DNA from: Bacteroidales bacterium
GTDB lineage: Bacteria; Bacteroidota; Bacteroidia; Bacteroidales; GCA-2748055
DNA: 6,106 nt
NCBI GenBank assembly: GCA_029934875.1
Contig: JAOZLK010000296.1
Span: 1-6,106, forward strand
Direction: 5' to 3'
The position numbers and the translations under genes are program-made. The notes beneath the pieces are model-generated. The model did no database searches. It was given only the letters and a program-made list of their open reading frames with translations, and was not told the DNA's origin. Shown one piece after another: positions 1 through 6,106 of this stretch; position 1 is the stretch's first letter, and each line of letters opens with the position of its first letter.

Positions 1-1194
1 CGACCCGCCCTTGAGCAGTTCCATGGACGGTCCGGCAAACATCTGGGAGTAGCCGGCACTGAGGCTTATTAGCTCATCCACTTTCCAGGAGCAGACCAGG
101 TCCAGCTCTGTGCCCAGGTACTTCGCAGCATCATCTGCCTGGAGGGCTGCGCTACCGAACAGGTGCATGCCGGCCCCCAGGTTTATTTTGCCCAGGCTAT
201 ACGCGGCATTCAGGTAGAGGTCCTGCAGGCCCACGTTATTCGCATGGTTGCCCACGTAGAAATAGTCCATAAACCCATTGAACTTATGGTTGGTGCCGTA
301 GAAGGGGGTAAATGAATGGTTGTTTTCTGTCTCATCAAAGGCGGTCCCGCTGAGGAATTCGTAACCAAGTTTCAGCCCCAGTTTCTCCAGTGGTTTAATT
401 GAGGCTTCCAGGTTACCATAGAAGGCGCTGAGCTTATTCTCTCCCGCATCCTTACCGCCCTGGTAATAGGCTCCGGCAACAAGGCCGAAATGATCGGCTG
501 CATATTTAACCAGGGGACCCACGGTCTGACTGAAAGAAATGCCCTGATCGATGAGCTCCCCACCTGGTGCCACTGTGCGGGGTACGGGCACACCATTACT
601 CAGGAGGAGCAGGCTCATTTTCAGCCTGTCAATGGTATGTTCGCCCCAGAGGAATAGCATGGCCTTATATGCATCGGGACCAAAGTAAAAGTTGTTGGTG
701 CGGTCGGAATTTTCATGATAAGCCAATCCTGCATGCGCCTTGAAGAGACCCTCATATTTTACCAGCACCAGGTCGTGGGAGCGTGCCTGCTGGGCCCAAC
801 CTACACTTCCCAGCATGCGCTGGTTGTCATAGGAAAGTTCCATACGCCCGGCCTTAACGGACAATTCAGGAATGATGTAGTATTCCAGCCAGGCCTGGTG
901 AATGGAGGTGGCAAAGTCTTCATTGCTCACAAGCTGCGGCTGGTTACCCCAGTATCTGACATCCTGGAGAACGAGCCCGGTTTTCAATTTCTCTCCGGCA
1001 TAATTGAAATTCAGACGGGTTCGCTGCGATATGAAGAAGGATGCATGCTGGTCCTCAGCGGCCAGGGTGCCATATCCGTGGCTTAATTCGGCACGGGGTC
1101 TGAATTCGGCATCGAGTGTGAATTGGGCGTAGGTTCCTGAAATCGTGGTGAAAAACAGGATGACTGCGGTACTGTGTTTCAAAATTCCTCTCAT
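1..1194 (-). CDS. Alginate-export-family outer-membrane beta-barrel protein (C-terminus off the window)
   Basis: The frame is open from ATG 1194-1192 to the window edge, giving 398 residues without a stop. Residues 1-23 form a Sec signal peptide: basic start (MRGILKH), hydrophobic core (AVILFFTTISG), likely cleavage after TYA before Gln24. The mature protein begins with the pattern 'TLDAEFRPRAEL' and has 'RTRLNFNY' near residue 58, 'GRMELSYDNQRMLG' near 116, and 'YGTNHKFNGFMDYFYVGN' at about 299-316. Together with alternating amphipathic strands these match the alginate_exp (AlgE-like) barrel family. In pseudomonads AlgE exports alginate. In Bacteroidota the substrate of these homologues is generally unknown, so a passive outer-membrane channel for an anionic or small solute is inference. 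The family is usually 400-480 residues, so only the last strands should be missing. The gene is divergent from the histidine kinase. Its sampled lines are about 63-67% G+C against 40-45% in the kinase. The start is supported by the signal peptide; no Shine-Dalgarno sequence is visible. Confidence 0.88.
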   Translation of the reverse strand, partial: MRGILKHSTAVILFFTTISGTYAQFTLDAEFRPRAELSHGYGTLAAEDQHASFFISQRTRLNFNYAGEKLKTGLVLQDVRYWGNQPQLVSNEDFATSIHQAWLEYYIIPELSVKAGRMELSYDNQRMLGSVGWAQQARSHDLVLVKYEGLFKAHAGLAYHENSDRTNNFYFGPDAYKAMLFLWGEHTIDRLKMSLLLLSNGVPVPRTVAPGGELIDQGISFSQTVGPLVKYAADHFGLVAGAYYQGGKDAGENKLSAFYGNLEASIKPLEKLGLKLGYEFLSGTAFDETENNHSFTPFYGTNHKFNGFMDYFYVGNHANNVGLQDLYLNAAYSLGKINLGAGMHLFGSAALQADDAAKYLGTELDLVCSWKVDELISLSAGYSQMFAGPSMELLKGGS

Positions 1195-1200
1195 TTCTAT

Positions 1201-1216
1201 CTTATTAGCTTATTAA
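1201..1216 (-). repeat. Tandem 8-bp repeat in the porin leader
   Basis: CTTATTAG is followed immediately by CTTATTAA on the plus strand. On the porin's coding strand this is an A/T-rich stretch 7-22 bases before its ATG, in the untranslated leader. Bacteroidota often initiate on A-rich, unstructured leaders rather than on a Shine-Dalgarno sequence, so it may simply be that context. A regulatory role is not shown. Confidence 0.35.
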
Positions 1217-1250
1217 AGGACAGATAGTTACGAAATATCGGCCATTTAAC

Positions 1251-1268
1251 TTGTATCATATGTTACAA
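1251..1268. promoter_or_regulatory. 18-bp imperfect palindrome, candidate Crp/Fnr-type operator
   Basis: TTGTATCATATGTTACAA is self-complementary at 16 of 18 positions; only the T:T pair at symmetry positions 6 and 13 fails. Two more A:T pairs extend the symmetry outside one mismatch on each side. Seen as TGTAT-N6-TTACA it has the same spacing as the Crp/Fnr-family layout TGTGA-N6-TCACA. It lies in the divergent region, centred about 65 bases before the porin ATG and about 146 bases before the preferred kinase start. A weak minus-strand promoter-like pair lies just upstream for the porin: TATCTTTT at 1287-1280, close to the Bacteroidota -7 consensus TAnnTTTG, with only a poor -33 element. The palindrome would then sit around the porin transcription start. 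Binding by any named regulator is inference. Confidence 0.45.
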
Positions 1269-1405
1269 TTTGGATTAGAAAAAGATATTTAGATTAATTC
1301 TTAGCTAACGAAGGGCCGGATCAAAGGGCTGGTGCTTTGTACTGAAATATATTAAGATAATGCTGAAATTTGAGTTATTTTTGGATAACTGATCTATGTT
1401 TTAGA

Positions 1406-4400
1406 GTGAAGCCCGTGCATTCCATATGGATTCTGATGTGTGTCATTTTTCTTGGCAGCACCCTTCTGTTGCCGGGTCAGGTGGCTCAATTCAGTCATTA
1501 TGGTGTCTCAGATGGTTTATCACAGAGCGAGATTCTCTGCATCTTACAGGATTCAGAAGGGTATATCTGGGTTGGAACCCAGAATGGCTTGAATAAATTT
1601 GATGCTTACTCCTTTGAACGTTTTTTTAACAATCCGGCAGATCACCACACAATCTCCAACAACTGGATCTTCGATATAGCTGAGGATCAGAATGGTATAC
1701 TTTGGATAGGGACCAAAGACGGGCTGAACAAATACGATAAAAACACGGGGCAGTTTTCAAGGGTCAGTTTCCCCGACAGCATCGATGCCACAGCTTACAA
1801 CTATGTATATGGGATTACTGCGGATGAATCCCACATTTACATTAATCAATCGCCGACCCTGTCTGTGCTGGACATCAATACAGGGGCCATCCGATCATAC
1901 AAAAACACCTTTGAGACTGAAGGGGCGCTTTATGATAGAGGTTTCCCCGTCTTTAAATGCAGCAGCGGAATGATATGGATTGGCTCGGTAAATGGCCTGT
2001 GCCATTTCAATCCGCAGGAACAGGAATTTACCTATTTCCACCCCGGAGAACCTGGCACCAACTCAATCAGCAATGGCCATATCACCTCCTTACTGGAAGA
2101 CAAGAAGGGAAATGTGTGGGTCGGAACAGAAGAAGGATTAAATATTTACTATTCTGAAACAGAACAAATCGTCCGGTACACGCACGACAGAAACGATCCG
2201 GGCAGCCTGAGTCATGACTATATACAGTCAATGATCCAGGATCATGAGGGAAATATCTGGATCGGTACCGACGGAGGAGGATTGAATAAAACGACAGGCA
2301 TTCTCCCTGCCGGTGTTTTAGAATTTACCCATTTCAGGAATCTGGCAGACAACAATAATTATATTGGTCATGATATCGTGCTCTCGCTGTTGGAAGACAG
2401 CTCACACAATCTCTGGATAGGTACCCTTGCAGGGATCGATAAGACCGATCTTAAGAAGAAAAGTATTTCATATTTTTCGAAATCTGACAATCCAAACTCA
2501 ATCGATCTGCTGGATAATGTTATTGCTTCGGTATTTGAAGATGATGATCACAGGCTGTGGGTCGGGACCTGGGGGAAGGGTTTGAGCATCGTGGACCGGA
2601 ATACGAATAAATCCATGCACTACCTGGCCGAGTCTGTTGGTGAAAGACATATTCCTGAGAACCATATCCATGTTATTTTCAAGGATAGCAAATCCAGAAT
2701 ATGGCTGGGGACACGAAACGGTGTCAGTATTTTTGACAGTTCAAGCCATCAATTTATCCCTGTTGAAGAGTATTTTGATGTGCCCGATTTCTCTTATTTC
2801 AGCAACAACAGGGTTTATTGCATCATCGAAACTATGGATGGCAGGTTCTGGATCGGGACTGGAAACGGTATCTGTATCCTGGATACAGAATTAAAAAAAG
2901 GGACTGTCATTAGAGAGGACAGCGAGGGACCACTGACCATCAGCAGGAATTTAGTCTATTCTTTGCTGGAGGACCGGGATGGAGAAATCTGGATCGCTGC
3001 TTCAAACGGGCTGGACAGGTATGATCCATCAACAAAGCTGCTTAGCCATTATGCCAGCGATCCCGGTTCGTCAAACAGCCTGAGCGACAATTTTACCGTT
3101 TCTCTCTGCGAGGATCGCGAAGGTAATATCTGGATTGGAACCAGCGTGGGAACCAGTAGGTTCAGCAAGTCTGACTCTACTTTCATCAGCTATTCCGTTA
3201 AAGATGGTTTACCAAGCAACATCGTCTACGACATTGTTCAGGATGGCAAAGGCAATCTCTGGTTTTCTACCGGATCGGGCCTGGCCATGAAGAATCCGGA
3301 TGCGTCAGCAGCCGATGCTTTTATTATCGTGGATGAATTGCTGGGGAAAGAGTTTAACATCAAGGCCGTATATAAAAATGATCAGGGTGAACTGTTTTTT
3401 GGTGCCATGGACGGTTTGATCTCCTTTCACCCCGATTCACTGACTGGAAATAATTTTATTCCGCCGCTAGCTATAACTTCCTTCGAGAAGGAGAACAATG
3501 GAATCCGGCAAAAAATCAATGTGTATACCGAAGAGATTGATCTTTCTCACAGGGATTACTCTTTTACCATTGAATTTTCTGCCCTCGATTTTACCAATCC
3601 TTCAAAGAACAGGTATTCTTACAAAATGGAAGGCATCTCTGATAACTGGATTGAGATCGGGACCCGGCGATTTGTCCCATTTACCAATCTTCCTCCGGGC
3701 GCCTATACTTTTAGCGTAAAGGGAAGCAACAACGACGGAGTATGGAATGAGGCCGGAGCCAGCATACGTATAAACAATCATCCCCCCTGGTGGAGAAGCA
3801 ACTATGCCTATGTAGCCTACGTCCTTGCTTTGATTGTGCTGATTAATCTGATCATCCGATTGAGAGAGCAGAGCCTGGTCAGGGAGAAAAGAAACCTTGA
3901 AGAAAAGATCAGAGAACGCATATCCGAGATTGCTCAGAAGAATAATGAGTTAAATGAGTTGAACGCCATGAAGGATACTTTCTTTTCGATCCTGGCGCAC
4001 GACCTTAAAAATCCATTTTCAAGCCTGTACTCATTAAGTGGATTGGTGGTTCAAAATTTTCAGAGCATGGAAGATGAGGAAAAGTTGACCGCATTGAAAA
4101 AAATCGAAGATTCAAGCAAACTTATTTACAATCTGCTGGAAAATTTGTTAACCTGGTCTCGTTCACAGAGAGGCGACATAGACTACGCGCCTGATAAATT
4201 CATGCTTTCGGACCTGGTCCATACCAACATCAATCTTCACAGGGTGGCTGCTGAGTCCAAGGGAGTTCGGCTTAGCTCAGAAGTGAACGGTGATTTACAG
4301 GCTTATGGAGACCGTGAAATGATCAGCACTGTTCTCAGAAATCTGATTAACAATGCCATCAAGTACAGTCACAGGGGAGGAGTGGTTGAAGTAAATGTAG

Positions 4401-4657
4401 CTGAGAAGGGTGATTTTATGGAGGTGACGGTAAGCGATCGGGGTGTTGGCATGACAAAGGAGGATGCAGAGAAAATTTTTCGCATCGATGCAAAATATAA
4501 ATCTCCTGGCACTATGGGAGAAAAAGGCACCGGCCTGGGATTGATCCTGTGTAAGGATTTTATAGAAATCAACAAAGGCCTGATCTGGTGTGAATCCCAG
4601 GAAGGATCAGGCACCAGCTTCCATTTTACAACCCCCGTATCGGCAAATTTGCTTTGA
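1406..4657 (+). CDS. Membrane sensor histidine kinase with double seven-bladed propeller and Y_Y_Y sensor
   Basis: This is a 1083-residue sensor kinase of the kind Bacteroidota use to sense extracytoplasmic ligands. A signal peptide (KPVHS, then a core ILMCVIFLGSTLLL, likely cleaved after QVA) precedes 'SDGLSQSEI', the usual opening of the propeller sensor. From about residue 30 to 700 there are thirteen recognisable [LIVF]W[IV]GT-type Reg_prop blades plus one degenerate blade ('HIYINQSPTLSVLD'), spaced about 47 residues, so fourteen blades. A Y_Y_Y domain follows (about 717-793, ending HPPWW), then one transmembrane helix (about 800-820), a charged coiled coil (821-856), HisKA with phospho-acceptor His865 (AHDLKNPF), and HATPase_c with N box (NLINNAIKYS, Asn983), G1 (DRGVGM, Asp1011) and G2 (GTGLGL, 1041-1046). 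All catalytic motifs are present. It ends after the ATPase domain, so it lacks the receiver and AraC-type domains of hybrid one-protein systems and needs a separate response regulator, not seen here. Start: GTG 1406 gives a compact signal peptide; TTG 1370, just after an in-frame stop at 1364-1366, is also possible; ATG 1436 would cut into the signal core. The ligand is unknown. Confidence 0.9.
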   Translation: MKPVHSIWILMCVIFLGSTLLLPGQVAQFSHYGVSDGLSQSEILCILQDSEGYIWVGTQNGLNKFDAYSFERFFNNPADHHTISNNWIFDIAEDQNGILWIGTKDGLNKYDKNTGQFSRVSFPDSIDATAYNYVYGITADESHIYINQSPTLSVLDINTGAIRSYKNTFETEGALYDRGFPVFKCSSGMIWIGSVNGLCHFNPQEQEFTYFHPGEPGTNSISNGHITSLLEDKKGNVWVGTEEGLNIYYSETEQIVRYTHDRNDPGSLSHDYIQSMIQDHEGNIWIGTDGGGLNKTTGILPAGVLEFTHFRNLADNNNYIGHDIVLSLLEDSSHNLWIGTLAGIDKTDLKKKSISYFSKSDNPNSIDLLDNVIASVFEDDDHRLWVGTWGKGLSIVDRNTNKSMHYLAESVGERHIPENHIHVIFKDSKSRIWLGTRNGVSIFDSSSHQFIPVEEYFDVPDFSYFSNNRVYCIIETMDGRFWIGTGNGICILDTELKKGTVIREDSEGPLTISRNLVYSLLEDRDGEIWIAASNGLDRYDPSTKLLSHYASDPGSSNSLSDNFTVSLCEDREGNIWIGTSVGTSRFSKSDSTFISYSVKDGLPSNIVYDIVQDGKGNLWFSTGSGLAMKNPDASAADAFIIVDELLGKEFNIKAVYKNDQGELFFGAMDGLISFHPDSLTGNNFIPPLAITSFEKENNGIRQKINVYTEEIDLSHRDYSFTIEFSALDFTNPSKNRYSYKMEGISDNWIEIGTRRFVPFTNLPPGAYTFSVKGSNNDGVWNEAGASIRINNHPPWWRSNYAYVAYVLALIVLINLIIRLREQSLVREKRNLEEKIRERISEIAQKNNELNELNAMKDTFFSILAHDLKNPFSSLYSLSGLVVQNFQSMEDEEKLTALKKIEDSSKLIYNLLENLLTWSRSQRGDIDYAPDKFMLSDLVHTNINLHRVAAESKGVRLSSEVNGDLQAYGDREMISTVLRNLINNAIKYSHRGGVVEVNVAEKGDFMEVTVSDRGVGMTKEDAEKIFRIDAKYKSPGTMGEKGTGLGLILCKDFIEINKGLIWCESQEGSGTSFHFTTPVSANLL

Positions 4658-4669
4658 GGAGCATTCCTC
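4656..4669. terminator. Small hairpin in the convergent gap (weak terminator candidate)
   Basis: GAGGA-GCAT-TCCTC forms a perfect 5-bp stem with a 4-base loop, overlapping the kinase stop codon at the start of the 35-base gap between two convergent genes. A second short stem (GGTGG-AGA-CCATC, one G:U pair) follows at about 4676-4688. Neither has a T tract on either strand, so intrinsic termination is only weakly supported and position is the main argument. Confidence 0.25.
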
Positions 4670-4692
4670 ATACCTGGTGGAGACCATCCCCA

Positions 4693-5226
4693 TTATCGGA
4701 TTACAACTTTCTTAGTTATAATTAGCCCTGAATGACTGAGGCGTAAAATATAGATCCCGGGGTAAAATCCTGAAATATCTATGCCTGTAATTTCGCTGGT
4801 AGAAATTCTGTCGGCTCTTGAGGTGTACAACATTTTTCCTGACCCATCGAAAAGAGAAATCAATATTTCAGAATCTATATCCTTCCCTGGCCTGATATAA
4901 ATAGAATGCTTTGCCGGGTTGGGATAAACTGTAAAGTTCACAGGACTTTCCGGGTTCACTATGCCGGTAGAAGCAGTTCCTTTCTGCTCAATGGTGAAGG
5001 TTTGAGAAATTACCCCTTCACCGAAGAACGTAATCTCTGCAGAACGAATCTCAGTACTGGTGTTTTCATCGAAATAGACCATTAGCAGGTTGTCCCCGGA
5101 CCTTGCCGTGGAAAGCCAGTCAGCCTCTTCACTTGCCGACCAGTCAACATTGCTTGCTACCAGAATAGCGCTCGAATCAGATTCGGCAACAGGAAGGGAT
5201 TGGACAAGTATTTCGAATCGGGCGAA
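4693..5226 (-). CDS. BACON domain plus T9SS type A sorting domain protein, 5'-truncated C-terminal fragment
   Basis: The frame is open on the minus strand from 5226 (a stop lies at 5229-5227) to the TAA at 4695-4693, giving 177 residues. From about 5205 down to 4985 the translation reads as a BACON domain: 'ILVASNVDWSASEEADWLS' fits the pattern of a strand followed by SN-x-x-W-x-A and ADWL, and it ends 'QTFTIEQKG'. After a linker (TASTGIVNPESPV) comes a type IX secretion C-terminal sorting domain: 'FTVYPNPAKHSIYI', a central 'ISLFDGSGKMLYTS', 'GIDISGFYPGIYILRL', and the basic end 'ITKKVVIR'. Such domains direct export across the outer membrane and are then removed. BACON domains are associated with carbohydrate or mucin binding, but the original catalytic or adhesive part is missing, so function is unknown. 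An ATG at 5082 falls inside the BACON domain and cannot be the true start. Sequence upstream of about 5205 belongs to the opposite-strand gene, so the gene is broken or mis-joined there. It converges on the histidine kinase. Confidence 0.82.
   Translation of the reverse strand, partial: FARFEILVQSLPVAESDSSAILVASNVDWSASEEADWLSTARSGDNLLMVYFDENTSTEIRSAEITFFGEGVISQTFTIEQKGTASTGIVNPESPVNFTVYPNPAKHSIYIRPGKDIDSEILISLFDGSGKMLYTSRADRISTSEITGIDISGFYPGIYILRLSHSGLIITKKVVIR
5190..5226. other. Breakpoint joining two 5'-truncated genes
   Basis: To the left the minus strand encodes a BACON domain up to about 5205. To the right the plus strand encodes the C-terminal half of a GAF domain from about 5206. Divergent genes should be separated by two N-termini and a promoter region; here both are missing and the domains meet within about 20-35 bases. 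No insertion sequence, target duplication or attachment-like repeat is visible at the join. It is either a real deletion or inversion endpoint or an assembly chimera; the sequence alone cannot separate these. Confidence 0.65.
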
Positions 5227-6106
5227 TTAAAGCCTTTTGGCACAGTGAGCGCTTCTTATATGGGTGTTCCCTTAATGCTTTCAGGAGCGATTGTCGGGGT
5301 GATGGTTGTCCATGACTATCACATTGAAGATGCCTATTCGGCGACAGATGAAGAGTTAATGGTTTTCGCTTCGGATCATATTGCCCGGGCCATAGAAAGT
5401 GTGAGGGCGGAGGAGATGATCCAAAAACAGCACCTGCTGGTTCTGGAGCACAGGCAGGCGATTACAGACAGTATACGTTATGCCACGAGGATTCAGAAAG
5501 CAGTCCTCCCTTCCAGTGCTTATTTGGAGCATGTCCTGCCTGATCATTTCATCCTCTTCAGACCCAAGGATGTCATAAGTGGAGACTTTTACTGGGTGCA
5601 GGATCTGGGCCGGTTTAAGGTGGCCATCGTAAGCGATTGTACCGGACATGGTGTTCCGGGTGCAATGATGAGCATGCTGGGCATAACCTTGCTCAATGAG
5701 CATTTCAGAACCTTCGGGGTCGGGGAACCTGATGCAATCCTCGGGCATTTAAAAGACAAGGTAAAGGAAATACTCGCCCAGGAAGGATCGGAGGATGATC
5801 AGAAGGATGGAATGGATATGGCCATAGTCCTGATAAACCAGGAGCGCCATGAACTTCATTTTGCCGGTGCCAACAGGCCCCTGTTCCTGTTCAGGAAGAA
5901 GGAGGAGGGTGAAATTTCAAATCTGGTTCCTTCTTTTGAGAATGACGATTATGAGTTATTCATATTTAAGGGAGATAGGCAACCCATCGGTGCACATTGG
6001 GAGGAGAAAGCATTTACCAGGCACTCGGTTAAGCTGCAGGAAGGCGACTCCCTCTATATGTTTACCGACGGTTTTGTAGATCAATATGGCGGGGAAAATC
6101 GCAAAA
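5206..6106 (+). CDS. GAF-SpoIIE (PP2C-type) serine phosphatase, truncated at both ends
   Basis: The plus frame is open from 5086 to the window edge, but recognisable protein begins near 5206. It starts inside a GAF domain: 'KPFGTVSASYMGVPLML', 'GVMVVHDYHIEDAYSATDEE', 'FASDHIARAIES'. A signalling helix follows, then the linker 'ITDSIRYATRIQKAVLP' common in Bacteroidota SpoIIE proteins, then a PP2C-type SpoIIE domain. Metal-binding motifs are present: 'SGDFYW' (Asp codon 5584-5586), 'SDCTGHGVPGAMMSMLG' (Asp 5635-5637), 'DGMDMAIVLI' (Asp 5815-5817) and 'FTDGFVDQYGG' (Asp 6067-6069). Such enzymes dephosphorylate serine or threonine on partner proteins such as anti-sigma-factor antagonists, here likely gated by the GAF sensor; the partner is not in the window. 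ATG 5260 is the first in-frame ATG but would leave a partial GAF, so the real N-terminus, probably with further sensory domains, is lost at the junction. The C-terminus needs only a few more residues to complete the family pattern after 'QYGGENRK'. Confidence 0.85.

Noticed and set aside
372..596. Minus-strand open frame of 74 codons in another phase of the porin
   Set aside because: It overlaps the porin on the same strand in a different phase and shows no domain or plausible start.
715..1086. Plus-strand open frame of 123 codons
   Set aside because: It lies wholly antisense to the porin, whose translation shows a clear signal peptide and family motifs. This frame has no recognisable domain.
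1301..1308. 8-bp perfect palindrome TTAGCTAA
   Set aside because: It is too short to separate from chance in an AT-rich intergenic region.
2637..2894. Plus-strand open frame of 85 codons inside the kinase
   Set aside because: It is an alternative phase of the propeller-encoding region; the repeated WIGT blades are in the kinase frame.
1559..3430. DNA repeat array suggested by the recurring 'atctggatcgg'-type words
   Set aside because: The repeats are protein-level propeller blades about 47 codons apart with diverged DNA, not a nucleotide repeat or CRISPR array.
4369..4671. Minus-strand open frame of 100 codons over the kinase ATPase domain
   Set aside because: It is antisense to the conserved N, G1 and G2 boxes of the kinase, and its composition looks like a shadow of that gene.
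5356..5748. Minus-strand open frame of 130 codons
   Set aside because: It is antisense to the SpoIIE domain, which has all four metal-binding motifs in the plus frame.

Overview
The window looks like DNA from a member of the Bacteroidota, probably an environmental lineage assembled from a metagenome or draft genome. Three things point there: a type IX secretion (T9SS) C-terminal sorting domain joined to a BACON domain, a histidine kinase with a large two-component-regulator beta-propeller sensor and a Y_Y_Y domain, and a SpoIIE phosphatase with the 'ITDSIRYATRIQKAVLP' linker usual in that phylum. The starts also lack clear Shine-Dalgarno sequences, as is common there.

Layout. Positions 1-1194 (minus strand) hold most of an alginate-export-family outer-membrane beta-barrel, with its signal peptide intact and its C-terminus off the left edge. 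Positions 1195-1405 are an AT-rich divergent regulatory region with an 18-bp imperfect palindrome (1251-1268) of Crp/Fnr-like geometry. Positions 1406-4657 (plus strand) encode a 1083-residue membrane sensor histidine kinase: signal peptide, fourteen propeller blades (two seven-bladed propellers), Y_Y_Y, one transmembrane helix, coiled coil, HisKA and HATPase_c. It has no receiver or DNA-binding domain. After a 35-base convergent gap, the minus strand carries the C-terminal end of a secreted BACON plus T9SS-sorting-domain protein. The plus strand then carries a GAF-SpoIIE phosphatase fragment that runs off the right edge.

The most notable structure is at about 5190-5226. A minus-strand protein and a plus-strand protein, both already inside conserved domains and both lacking their 5' ends, meet there with no intergenic DNA. 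This is either a real deletion or rearrangement breakpoint, or a chimeric assembly join. The relation between the SpoIIE gene and everything to its left should therefore not be trusted as original synteny.

Functional picture. The kinase and the SpoIIE phosphatase are both signalling proteins and the other two are cell-envelope or secreted proteins, but nothing in the sequence ties the four into one pathway. The porin and the kinase share a divergent promoter region, so co-regulation is possible but unproven. I found no RNA gene, CRISPR array, insertion sequence or clearly undescribed system.
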